Shown: in pieces, positions 10,157 through 17,501 of the stretch
Layout: every line of letters begins with the position of its first letter
How positions within the stretch are numbered: the stretch's first letter is position 1
Source: Desulfomicrobiaceae bacterium
GTDB taxonomy: Bacteria; Desulfobacterota; Desulfovibrionia; Desulfovibrionales; Desulfomicrobiaceae
Length of the DNA: 24,153 bases
Reading direction: 5' to 3'
NCBI GenBank assembly: GCA_003530935.1
Contig: DPEO01000161.1
Location: 1-24,153 of the forward strand
Program-made: the position numbers and the translations under genes
The notes under the pieces: model-generated
The model's input: the letters and a program-made list of their open reading frames with translations, nothing else
Told to the model about the DNA's origin: nothing
Databases searched by the model: none

Positions 10157-11928
10157 CCCCCCACCTCCTCGCCCAACAGAGAGACTGAAAACAAAAGTTC
10201 ATCCGGGACATGCCGGTAGATCATCTCCCGCACCAAACGGTTGCTGCGCATCACCGACTGGCTGGCCATGACCTGCTTGAGCAGAGCGTCGCATTCTTCC
10301 ATGGTGGTCTGACGGATCAGGCGCTTGATGCTCGGGATAGAACGAGGGTTGAGGCTGATGGCATCCACCCGCATGCCCAACAGCACGGGGACACAAAATG
10401 GATCTGCCGCCAACTCACCACAGACGCAAACATCGATTCCGGCGCGATGTCCTGAGTCCACAACCCATTTGATGGACCGCACAATGGCGGGATGGAGCGG
10501 TTGGTACAACGCGGAGACATCTTTATTGGTGCGGTCGATACCCAAGGTGTACTGGATGAGATCATTCGTCCCAATACTGAAGAAATCCACTTCCTGGGCG
10601 AGGACGTCGGCGGTCATCACGGCGCTGGGCAGCTCCATCATGATCCCAAAGGGCATGTCCTCCCGGAAAGGCACTCCTTCCGCCGCCAGCTCCCGCTGCA
10701 CTTCGCGGTAGAACTTCTTCACTTCCACCAATTCCTCGATGCCGGAGACCATGGGCAGCAACAGATGCACATTGCCCACCACACTGGCCCGCAAAATGGC
10801 CCGCAGTTGCGTGCGAAACACCTCCCGGTGACGCAAACAATAGCGGATGGCCCGGAGTCCCAAGGCGGGATTGGCCTCCCGTCGGTGGCTCAAAGCGGAC
10901 GTAAGCTTGTCCGCGCCCACATCCAGGGTGCGGATCACCACTTTTTGCGGAGCCATGATGCTCGCCAGATCCAAATACTGCTCCGCGAGCTCCTCCTCGC
11001 TGGGAGGGGTCTCCCGATTCATGTACGTGTACTCGGTGCGATAGAGACCGATGCCCTCGGCCCCCAAGTCGCGTACCGCCACCACTTCCTCGAAAAGTTC
11101 GATGTTGGCCAAGGTCTGCACCTGAAACCCATCGCGCGTCTGGGCCGGCAAATGGCAGGAACGCAGCACCACGGCCTGATAATCGTCGAAGCGCGCCGCC
11201 AGTTCTGTGGAGCGGGCAAGTTCGTCTTCATCAGGGTCCACGAGCACCCGGCCGTGGAAGCCATCGAGGATGATGAGTTCCCCTGCCAAGGTGCCGTCGA
11301 GGCCTTCCACACCCACCACGGCCGGGATTTGCAGCGAGCGGGCAAGGATCCCCACATGCGAGGTCTTGCCGCCGGAAGCCGTGGCCAGGGCAAGGACCTT
11401 GGCAAAATCGATCTCCACCAGATCCGCAGGACTCAAATCCCGGGCCAGGAGCACCCCGCGCTGCGTCATGGAAGCGGCCCCTGCCTGTCCCACCAAGACC
11501 CCGAGCACCCGCTCGGCCGCCTGGCGGATGTCCTGCATGCGGCTGCGCAAGTACTCATCCTCAATGGCCGTGAACGTAGCTTCCACCGCGGCCACGGCCC
11601 GCTCCAGGGCCCATTCGGCATTGATCTTCTGGGCGGCGATGGCCGCCAGGGCCTGTTCTTGGAGCTTGCGGTCGCGCACCAAGAGCAGGTGCGCTTCCAC
11701 CATGGCGGCGTGATCGCGCAAATCTTCGGGCACCGCGGCCAAAACCCGCTCCAGGTCCAAGGCCGCCGCGGCAAAGGCCTGGCGCAGACGGTCCTGCTCC
11801 TTCTCCACGGCATCCGGGGCAATGGGATGGTACGAAGCGCGGGCAAACCAATCCCGGTCCAAAAAGTGCGCCCGCCCAACGGCAATGCCTGCAGCGACCG
11901 GGATACCATAGAGCACTCGACGCGCCAT
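10153..11928 (-). CDS. ptsI: PTS enzyme I (phosphoenolpyruvate-protein phosphotransferase)
   Basis: First step of the PTS relay: autophosphorylates from PEP and passes the phosphate to HPr. The protein is 591 aa from the ATG at 11928. The phosphorylated histidine is H191 in GGKTSHVGI; the PEP-binding barrel has a GLYRTEY-type motif, SIGTNDLIQYT, and the catalytic C503 in CVCGELAAD. These match E. coli H189 and C502. The start is chosen because MARRVLYGIPVAAGIAVG aligns with the family N-terminus and has GGGGAGGAG directly upstream; the in-frame extension to 12012 would overlap ptsH by 85 nt. Stop and start with ptsH share one base (TGATG). Some databases name this family ptsP, but no GAF domain is present. 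Confidence 0.97.
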   Translation of the reverse strand: MARRVLYGIPVAAGIAVGRAHFLDRDWFARASYHPIAPDAVEKEQDRLRQAFAAAALDLERVLAAVPEDLRDHAAMVEAHLLLVRDRKLQEQALAAIAAQKINAEWALERAVAAVEATFTAIEDEYLRSRMQDIRQAAERVLGVLVGQAGAASMTQRGVLLARDLSPADLVEIDFAKVLALATASGGKTSHVGILARSLQIPAVVGVEGLDGTLAGELIILDGFHGRVLVDPDEDELARSTELAARFDDYQAVVLRSCHLPAQTRDGFQVQTLANIELFEEVVAVRDLGAEGIGLYRTEYTYMNRETPPSEEELAEQYLDLASIMAPQKVVIRTLDVGADKLTSALSHRREANPALGLRAIRYCLRHREVFRTQLRAILRASVVGNVHLLLPMVSGIEELVEVKKFYREVQRELAAEGVPFREDMPFGIMMELPSAVMTADVLAQEVDFFSIGTNDLIQYTLGIDRTNKDVSALYQPLHPAIVRSIKWVVDSGHRAGIDVCVCGELAADPFCVPVLLGMRVDAISLNPRSIPSIKRLIRQTTMEECDALLKQVMASQSVMRSNRLVREMIYRHVPDELLFSVSLLGEEVGG

Positions 11929-12212
11929 CACTCCTCCCCAAAGCGGTCCACGAAAAGCTGCGCCACGGCCTCCACCGCTTCCTGGGCGTCCGGCCCATGG
12001 GCTCGAATGCACACCCGCGTGCCCCGGGGGGCCGCCAGCGTGAGGATATCCAAAATGGACTTGGCGTCCACCGCCCCGGCCTCGGTCTCCAAAAATATCT
12101 GCGAGGTGAAGCGTCCCGCCGTCTGACAGATCTTCCCTGCCGGCCGGGCATGGATCCCCAAGGGGTTGACCACCTGCACCTCACGCGTCCACGATCCATT
12201 TTCATGCGTCAT
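11928..12212 (-). CDS. ptsH: HPr phosphocarrier protein
   Basis: Small PTS phosphocarrier of 94 aa between enzyme I and EIIA-type domains. The phosphorylated histidine is H21 in GIHARPAG. The regulatory serine region is also kept: S52 in AKSILDILTL aligns with Ser46 of Firmicute HPr, the target of HPr kinase/phosphorylase. The N-terminus is about six residues longer than in E. coli. The ATG overlaps the EIID stop (ATGA), and the stop overlaps the ptsI start. Whether S52 is phosphorylated depends on an HprK elsewhere in the genome, which cannot be seen here. Confidence 0.95.
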   Translation of the reverse strand: MTHENGSWTREVQVVNPLGIHARPAGKICQTAGRFTSQIFLETEAGAVDAKSILDILTLAAPRGTRVCIRAHGPDAQEAVEAVAQLFVDRFGEE

Positions 12213-12934
12213 GCCCACTGCCCCACGATCCACGCCACGCCAACTCCTGCCAGTACGACCAAACGCCACGGACCGCTCGGGGCGAGCACTCCGGCCACAC
12301 CTACACCGGCCCCCAGCACCAGTACTGCCCACGGCCCCAAAGGGGCTGCCAGCGCAGCCCACACCGCCGCCAACGCCACCGCACACACCACCTTGATATG
12401 CCGCGCCCAATTGATGAGATTCCAGCGTTTGAGGTCCTGAAGAAAGGCGAGCCCACGAGAGTACGCCCGAAAAAACGTCAGCACCTTCATGACCTGCACC
12501 GCGATCAGCGCCGTCACAGTCCATACGACGGCCCACGCCCACAACCCGCGCACGAGCAAAAAACATTGGACAAGCGCCCAAAGCACGAACACCCCGCCGC
12601 CGAAAAAGGCGTCTCCCAACCCCGAGAGGGTGAAGACCACCGTCGAGCGCACCGTGGTCAAGGCCTGCGGCGTAAGGAGTCCTCGAGCGATACGTTCCTC
12701 CAAGGAAAGAAACAATCCTGCCAGGGCGGGAGTCCAGCACGGATGCGTATTGTACAGCCCCAAGTACCGATGCCGGGCCCGCTGCAGCGCTGCAGGGTCA
12801 TGGGCATACAACGCGCAGAGGACAGGATGGAGGATAAACACCATCCCCACGTTCTGCAGCCCCCGCATGGTGTATACCGCGCCCACCAAATACGTGCGCC
12901 AGAAGGTCCGCCACAACAGACTCTTGGGGATCAC
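12209..12934 (-). CDS. Mannose-family PTS EIID component
   Basis: Membrane component of a mannose/sorbose-family PTS permease, 241 aa from a GTG start. Family signs are FWRTYLVGAVYTMRGLQN (about 11-28), YNTHP (61-65; FNTNP in typical EIID), a paired-glutamate helix SLEE (77-80), and SGLGDAFF (104-111). Hydrophobic segments lie at roughly 98-128, 131-150, 180-197, 200-218 and 224-240. The start is GTG at 12934, overlapping the rsmI stop as GTGA with GGAGGAGG directly upstream; a further-upstream ATG at 12976 would add 14 glycine-rich residues encoded within rsmI. The protein is shorter than E. coli ManZ. No EIIA, EIIB or EIIC partner lies nearby, so transport function cannot be assumed. Confidence 0.88.
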   Translation of the reverse strand: MIPKSLLWRTFWRTYLVGAVYTMRGLQNVGMVFILHPVLCALYAHDPAALQRARHRYLGLYNTHPCWTPALAGLFLSLEERIARGLLTPQALTTVRSTVVFTLSGLGDAFFGGGVFVLWALVQCFLLVRGLWAWAVVWTVTALIAVQVMKVLTFFRAYSRGLAFLQDLKRWNLINWARHIKVVCAVALAAVWAALAAPLGPWAVLVLGAGVGVAGVLAPSGPWRLVVLAGVGVAWIVGQWA

Positions 12935-13746
12935 ACCTCCTCCACCAGCATCCGGTACACCGCTTTGGCAGGCCATCCGGAAGCCCGGGCCACCCGGCGG
13001 GCGACTTCCCGAGGAGGCAGTCCTTCAGCCGCCAGGGCCGCTGCCTCCGCAGCCACCCGCGACGCATCCCAGGCCGTGGGCGTTCCTTCCGGAGGGCCCA
13101 CCACCACCGTCACCTCACCCAAAAGCTCGGGGAGATCCGACATGTCCTGGCCAAGCCGGCCATGGATAAAGGTCTCGTGCACCTTGGTCAATTCCCGGGC
13201 CACACAAAAGGATCTCTCTCCCAACACCTGGTGCGCGATCCGGAGCGAGGCGGGGACACGATTTTTGCGCTCGTACCACACCAATGTCAGCGACATACCG
13301 GCGTAGGGGGCCAGGACGGCGGCCACGTCGCCGGGCTTTCGCGGCAAAAACCCCAAAAAAGCAAAAGGATAGGGAGGAAGACCGCTGGCCGTGAGCGCAG
13401 CCAGCGCCGCACACGGGCCCGGCACCGGCGACACGGCAACGCCCGCCTGCCAGCACGCCGCCACCAAACGATAACCGGGATCCGCCACAAGAGGAGTCCC
13501 GGCGTCGGAAACCAGGGCTGCATCCTCGCCCGCCTGCAGCCGGGCAAGAACGGAGGGCAGGCGCTGGCGCTCGTTGTGCTCATGCAAGCTCACCAGTTCC
13601 CGCGCCGCCACCCCGCAGCGGACAAGGAGTTGGCCGGTGCGCCGGGTGTCCTCGCAAAGCACGAAGTGCGCCGCGGCCAACGTTTCCCGGGCCCGCGGTG
13701 AGAGATCACCACGGTTGCCAAGGGGAGTGGAGACGATCCACAGCAT
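12931..13746 (-). CDS. rsmI: 16S rRNA (cytidine(1402)-2'-O)-methyltransferase RsmI
   Basis: Methylates the ribose of C1402 in the decoding centre of 16S rRNA using SAM. It has 271 aa, tetrapyrrole-methylase fold. The N-terminal STPLGNRGDLSPRA (6-19), CEDTR (31-35), SDAGTP (80-85) and PVPGPCAA motifs are the family signatures for substrate and SAM binding. The ATG at 13746 is the only start preserving the N-terminal motif, which forces a 41-nt overlap with the end of yraN; GGAAG lies upstream. The 3' end overlaps the GTG of the EIID gene. Confidence 0.96.
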   Translation of the reverse strand: MLWIVSTPLGNRGDLSPRARETLAAAHFVLCEDTRRTGQLLVRCGVAARELVSLHEHNERQRLPSVLARLQAGEDAALVSDAGTPLVADPGYRLVAACWQAGVAVSPVPGPCAALAALTASGLPPYPFAFLGFLPRKPGDVAAVLAPYAGMSLTLVWYERKNRVPASLRIAHQVLGERSFCVARELTKVHETFIHGRLGQDMSDLPELLGEVTVVVGPPEGTPTAWDASRVAAEAAALAAEGLPPREVARRVARASGWPAKAVYRMLVEEV

Positions 13747-14113
13747 ATGATGCTTCCACGATATGGCGGCAATGGCTCAAAGAAAATCGCGGGGGCGTGC
13801 CGACCACGGCCACCAAGTCGAACCGGCACGGGAACTCCCAGCCCCCGATCTGCGAAAGATATGCGCTCGCGGCCCGGAGCAGACGCGCCGCCTTGACCGG
13901 GGTCACGGCCTCACCCGGCGTGCCGCGGCGGGTAGATGCGCGGGTCTTCACTTCCACGAAGACGATGGTGTCCGCTTCCTGACAGATGAGGTCGATCTCC
14001 CCGCCGGGCACACGGAAGTTGCGCTCCCGAATCCGCCACCCCAGCCCCTCAAGATAACGGGCTGCGGCTTCTTCGCCCAAGCGCCCCATTTCCTGGGAAG
14101 ATATGGAGGTCAT
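13706..14113 (-). CDS. yraN: YraN family (UPF0102) endonuclease-like protein
   Basis: A 135-aa protein of the UPF0102/YraN family with a PD-(D/E)xK nuclease-like core; no defined substrate is known. The catalytic pattern is visible as GEIDLI (D41) and VFVEVKTR (E54, K56), with the upstream helix glutamates E14-E15 in GRLGEEAA. The start ATG at 14113 overlaps the rnhB stop (ATGA). Its association with rnhB and rsmI is a widely conserved arrangement. The end overlaps rsmI by 41 nt. Confidence 0.92.
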   Translation of the reverse strand: MTSISSQEMGRLGEEAAARYLEGLGWRIRERNFRVPGGEIDLICQEADTIVFVEVKTRASTRRGTPGEAVTPVKAARLLRAASAYLSQIGGWEFPCRFDLVAVVGTPPRFSLSHCRHIVEASYAVDRLHSPWQPW

Positions 14114-14718
14114 CCTCCGACCCCGGGCAGACGCAGCTGCGTACTGTTCGGGAACGTCCCCCGAAAGGTATGGCGGTGCAGGGCACTCGGCCCCAAGCGG
14201 GCGATGGCCGCCCGGTGCTCGGCCGTGCCGTAGCCTTTGTGGCGCTCCAAGCCATAGCCCGGATAGCGCTCCGCCAAGGCCTCCATAAGGCGGTCCCGAA
14301 AAGTCTTGGCCAAGACCGAGGCCGCGGAGATGGCCGGCACGGACGCATCCCCCCCCACGATGGCCTCCACCGGCACGGAAGCGGGAAAGACCTGATTGCC
14401 GTCCACCAACACCCGCGCCGGAGGATAGGCCAATGCCTCCACCGCCCGGGCCATGGCCCGCAAGGTGGCCTGAAGGATGTTGACGGCCTCGATCTCCCGC
14501 GGCCAGGAAAAACCCAAGGCCCAGGACACAGCCTGGGCCTTGATCTGGCGGGCAAAAAACTCTCGGCGCCGCGAAGAAAGCTTCTTGGAATCCGTAAGCC
14601 CCGGCAGGGTCCACTGTGCGGGCACAAGCACCGCGGCCGCCACCACGGGCCCCGCAAGACAGCCCCGTCCGGCCTCATCCACCCCTGCCACCACGACAGG
14701 AGCTTCACCCTCGGCCAC
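14110..14718 (-). CDS. rnhB: Ribonuclease HII
   Basis: Cleaves RNA in RNA-DNA hybrids and at single ribonucleotides misincorporated into DNA. It has 202 aa. The DEAGRG motif gives D14 and E15; D106 (VLVDGN) and D124 (GGDASVPAISAAS) complete the four carboxylates, equivalent to E. coli D16, E17, D108 and D126. The start is GTG at 14718, supported by GCGGAGG about 5 nt upstream and by the conserved N-terminus. It follows rplS by 15 nt and overlaps yraN by 4 nt. Confidence 0.96.
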   Translation of the reverse strand: MAEGEAPVVVAGVDEAGRGCLAGPVVAAAVLVPAQWTLPGLTDSKKLSSRRREFFARQIKAQAVSWALGFSWPREIEAVNILQATLRAMARAVEALAYPPARVLVDGNQVFPASVPVEAIVGGDASVPAISAASVLAKTFRDRLMEALAERYPGYGLERHKGYGTAEHRAAIARLGPSALHRHTFRGTFPNSTQLRLPGVGG

Positions 14719-14733
14719 CGGCGCCTCCGCAGG

Positions 14734-15084
14734 TTATACCCAATCCTTCTTGGTCTTGATACGCGCGGCCTTACCTTTCAGATTGCGCAGGTAGAAGAGA
14801 CGGCTGCGGCGCACCACACCCTGAGAGACCACTTCGATGCGGTCGATACAGGGAGCATGCAACGGAAAAATGCGCTCCACGCCCACACCGTCGGAAACCT
14901 TGCGCACCACAAACGAAGCATCGGTGGTGCCTTTCTTGTAGCGAATCACCACGCCTTGGAAGACCTGGATGCGTTCCTTCTCGCCTTCCACGATGCGGGT
15001 ATGAACCTTCACCGTATCGCCGGGACGAAACGAAGGGATATCGGCGCGCAGGTGCTCGCTTTCAATGTTGCGAATGATGTCCAT
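14734..15084 (-). CDS. rplS: 50S ribosomal protein L19
   Basis: Ribosomal protein at the 30S-50S interface, 116 aa, typical length. Recognisable stretches are FRPGDTVKVH, RIQVFQGVVI and VGVERIFPLHAP, followed by a basic C-terminus. A GAAGGAG ribosome site precedes the ATG. It is separated from trmD by 48 nt, the longest gap within the ffh-to-secA run, and that gap holds a hairpin, which may let L19 be made at a different level from TrmD. Confidence 0.98.
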   Translation of the reverse strand: MDIIRNIESEHLRADIPSFRPGDTVKVHTRIVEGEKERIQVFQGVVIRYKKGTTDASFVVRKVSDGVGVERIFPLHAPCIDRIEVVSQGVVRRSRLFYLRNLKGKAARIKTKKDWV

Positions 15085-15097
15085 ACTGGTTCTCCTT

Positions 15098-15128
15098 CAA
15101 AATTCCTTCTCCGTCGGTGCGAAGAAGG
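15098..15128 (-). other. Intercistronic hairpin between trmD and rplS
   Basis: On the minus strand a 9-bp stem (arms 15128-15120 and 15113-15105, one G-U pair) with a 6-nt loop is followed by AATTTTG (15104-15098). It looks like a weak intrinsic terminator or an RNA-processing or stability element upstream of rplS. The T-run is short, so full termination is unlikely. Base pairing is visible directly; function is inference. Confidence 0.5.
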
Positions 15129-15132
15129 GGAC

Positions 15133-16404
15133 TTATCCCAGGTCGCCCACCAGCCGGTCCACCATGATGGCGGCTGCGGAGCGCACCGAGAGATGATTGT
15201 ACGTTTCCAAAAAACGCACCGGTCGCAGACAGGCATGCGCCTGCTGGAGGACCTCCGGGGCCAAGCCATGGCCGGTGCCCAACACGAGGAGCACCGGCAT
15301 GGAGCTGAGCCATTGACGCACCTCTGATGCCGTCGCCGTACCTTCCCGGGCAGAGGTCACCACGATCCGGGGCGACCGGCCTGTACGCGCACGGACCGCA
15401 GCCACCGCCTCCTCCAGTGAGGAAACCACGTCCACGAGGCTCAGTGCCTCGCGACGGCATGGATTGGCCGCGGCGCCCTCTCCGTCTCGCCAATGCGACA
15501 ACAGCGTCCGCGCCAGGGCTTGCTGGTCCTCCACGGGGGTGCAGACCCAATAGCCCCCCAGCCCGTAGGTACGGGAAAGGCGGGCAATATCGTGGAGGTC
15601 CAGGTTTGTCAAAGAGGTGGCGATGGTGCGCCCCTTTTTGTCCAACACCGGATAATGCACCAAGGCGACAAAGAGATTCCGCCCCAAGCGCGGCCGGGAC
15701 ATGGCGCGCAACAACTTGTAATCTGCGGCATCAAGTTCGGCCGTATTCAACAGATCCGGCCGCAGTTCAAGCGTCTGGCGCAGACTCTGTTCCCGCCGCC
15801 AAGCGCGGATACGGGCGTGATCCCCAGAGAGCAACACCTCCGGGACCTGCAGCCCAGCATAGCTCTCCGGGCGGGTGTAGTGCGGATACTCCAGCAGGCC
15901 GGCGCTGAAGCTCTCTTCTTCCGCACTCTCTTCCTTGCCCAAGAAATCCGGCACCAACCGCGAGACCGCCTCCATGAGACACAAGGCCGCACTCTCGCCG
16001 CCATTCAAGACCACATCCCCCACCGAAACGGCCTCCATGGGGAATAGTGCTTCCAGTCGGGCGTCGATACCCTCGTAACGGCCACAGATCACCACGAGGT
16101 CTTCTTCCTGGGCAAGTTCCCGCGCCATGGATTGGGTAAGCGGTCGTCCCTTGGGGGCCAGGAGGATGCGCCGGGCGCTGGGGGCGTCCTTGAGGGCGCG
16201 CGCCACCGGGTCCACGGTCATGACCATTCCCGCGCCGCCGCCGTACGGCCGGTCGTCCACGTGGCGGTGCTTGTCCTGGGAATAGTCCCGCGGATTGCGG
16301 AACTCCACCTGCACCAGCCCTCGCTCCACCGCCCGGCCCAACAGCCCGCAGGCAAGAGGAGAGGCGAAAAACTCCGGAAAAAGGGTAAGGAGGGTAAAAC
16401 GCAT
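15133..16404 (-). CDS. trmD: tRNA (guanine37-N1)-methyltransferase TrmD fused to a C-terminal RNA-methyltransferase-like domain
   Basis: TrmD methylates G37 of tRNAs reading CNN codons, preventing +1 frameshifts. The protein is 423 aa, far longer than the usual 240-250. Residues 1-240 are a SPOUT TrmD domain: DDRPYGGGAGM (50-60), ICGRYEGID (107-114), NGGE (134-137) and PHYTRP (174-179). R149 matches E. coli R154, but the position of the E. coli catalytic base D169 is a glutamate, E164 (EEESF). Residues from about 243 on (LFVALVHYPV, GTGHGL at 376-381, NHLSVRSAAAIMV at 403-415) look like the SPOUT-like RNA methyltransferase family PF09936, which in other genomes I recall as a separate gene beside trmD. 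Desulfovibrio TrmD proteins are, as I recall, similarly long. A weak AAGG precedes the ATG; rimM ends 19 nt upstream. Confidence 0.95.
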   Translation of the reverse strand: MRFTLLTLFPEFFASPLACGLLGRAVERGLVQVEFRNPRDYSQDKHRHVDDRPYGGGAGMVMTVDPVARALKDAPSARRILLAPKGRPLTQSMARELAQEEDLVVICGRYEGIDARLEALFPMEAVSVGDVVLNGGESAALCLMEAVSRLVPDFLGKEESAEEESFSAGLLEYPHYTRPESYAGLQVPEVLLSGDHARIRAWRREQSLRQTLELRPDLLNTAELDAADYKLLRAMSRPRLGRNLFVALVHYPVLDKKGRTIATSLTNLDLHDIARLSRTYGLGGYWVCTPVEDQQALARTLLSHWRDGEGAAANPCRREALSLVDVVSSLEEAVAAVRARTGRSPRIVVTSAREGTATASEVRQWLSSMPVLLVLGTGHGLAPEVLQQAHACLRPVRFLETYNHLSVRSAAAIMVDRLVGDLG

Positions 16405-16423
16405 ACCAACGCCTTCGCGGGCC

Positions 16424-16960
16424 TCAAAGGGCTCCGTCTTCCTGACGGCAGAGTTCCAAGAGCCCTTCGGGGGGATCGATGACCAAACGATCGGTTACCG
16501 CCTGCACCCGCAGCGCTGCAGGCAGGACGTACCGGCTCCCGTCCGCCCCAACCACTGTCCAGAGCTCTTGGCCGGCCACCAAGGCCACGGAGCGCAGTTC
16601 CCCCAAGATCTCCCCCTGGGAAAGCTCCACCGGCGCCCCGATCCATGCCAGGGCGCCCCAGTGCTGCGGATCCGCAGCCGCCACGTCCCTGGCGCGCGCA
16701 AGCACCGCCGCATCGCGCCAGGGGTCTGCCTTGTCCCGGCCATCCAGGCCGTCCACGGCCATGAGCACCCGGCCGGAATGCGCTCGACACGAAAGCACCG
16801 GCCACGGCTTGGCCTTCGCCGCGTGACGGCGTAGATACACACGCGAAAGCCGGAGCAAGGCGTTCAGGCAGCCGCCGTGAGGGGCCACGAGAAGTTCTCC
16901 CCGCAACCCGTGCGCCTTCACCACCCGGCCCAACTCCACGAGTTCCAGGCCACCAGGCAC
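16424..16960 (-). CDS. rimM: Ribosome maturation factor RimM
   Basis: Assists assembly of the 30S head around S19. It has 178 aa with an N-terminal RimM barrel (LVELGRVVKAHGLRGEL, about 7-23) and a C-terminal PRC-barrel (about 100-170). The start is GTG at 16960, one base after the khpA stop; the ribosome site is poor, and a second in-frame GTG at 16939 is a possible alternative that would trim seven residues. Position between khpA and trmD is the standard arrangement. Confidence 0.94.
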   Translation of the reverse strand: MPGGLELVELGRVVKAHGLRGELLVAPHGGCLNALLRLSRVYLRRHAAKAKPWPVLSCRAHSGRVLMAVDGLDGRDKADPWRDAAVLARARDVAAADPQHWGALAWIGAPVELSQGEILGELRSVALVAGQELWTVVGADGSRYVLPAALRVQAVTDRLVIDPPEGLLELCRQEDGAL

Positions 16961-16961
16961 G

Positions 16962-17195
16962 TTACTCGAGAATCTCCAGCACGCAGCGTTTGCCGGCTTT
17001 CATGGAAGCCGCAGCCAGCACCGTACGGATGGCGCGCGCCATCCGTCCCTGCTTGCCGATGATCTTTCCCAAGTCTTCCTTGGCCACCCGCAACTCAATG
17101 ACCGTGGTTTGCTCGCCTTCCACTTCGGTCACGGTCACGGCATCGGGCGCATCCACCAACGACTGGGCGATGAACTCCACGAGTCCCTTGAGCAT
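16962..17195 (-). CDS. khpA: KH-domain RNA-binding protein KhpA
   Basis: A 77-aa single KH-domain protein. The RNA-binding GxxG loop is GKIIGKQGR (about 43-51), and the protein is essentially only this domain. In Gram-positive bacteria KhpA pairs with KhpB and affects cell division and small-RNA biology; its role in this lineage is not established. GGGGAGG upstream supports the ATG. It lies between rpsP and rimM, a conserved position for this family. Confidence 0.94.
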   Translation of the reverse strand: MLKGLVEFIAQSLVDAPDAVTVTEVEGEQTTVIELRVAKEDLGKIIGKQGRMARAIRTVLAAASMKAGKRCVLEILE

Positions 17196-17223
17196 GCTGG
17201 CCTCCCCACACCTGCGGGCGTGT

Positions 17224-17469
17224 TTACGCCGCCACGCCAGCGCGCTTGAGCAGCGAGCGGACTGTGTCCGTGGGCTGGGCGCCGCGCTCCATCCAGGTCT
17301 TGATGGCGTCCAGATCCAGCTTCACATCCGCCGGATCCGTCATGGGGTTGTAGTATCCCACGTAGGCCAAAGCACGGCCATCCCGGCGGGACTGCGCTTC
17401 CATGACCACCACACGATAAAACGGTTTCTTCTTGGACCCCATACGGGTCAAACGGAGCTTCAAAGCCAT
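17224..17469 (-). CDS. rpsP: 30S ribosomal protein S16
   Basis: Ribosomal protein of 81 aa needed for 30S assembly. Typical N-terminus LKLRLTRMGSKKKPFYRVV and a YVGYYNP segment are present. The start ATG has GAGGAG seven bases upstream. It follows ffh by 32 nt and precedes khpA by 28 nt. Confidence 0.98.
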   Translation of the reverse strand: MALKLRLTRMGSKKKPFYRVVVMEAQSRRDGRALAYVGYYNPMTDPADVKLDLDAIKTWMERGAQPTDTVRSLLKRAGVAA

Positions 17470-17501
17470 TGGTTTCTCCTCGTCACATGAGTAGGATATA
17501 C

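Noticed and set aside
11929..12012. Upstream start for enzyme I
   Set aside because: Would overlap ptsH by 85 nt and add a Gly/Arg-rich stretch absent from the family; ATG 11928 has an excellent ribosome site.
14170..15327. Plus-strand open frame across rnhB, rplS and the end of trmD
   Set aside because: Covers three well-supported minus-strand genes; composition is typical of an antisense frame.
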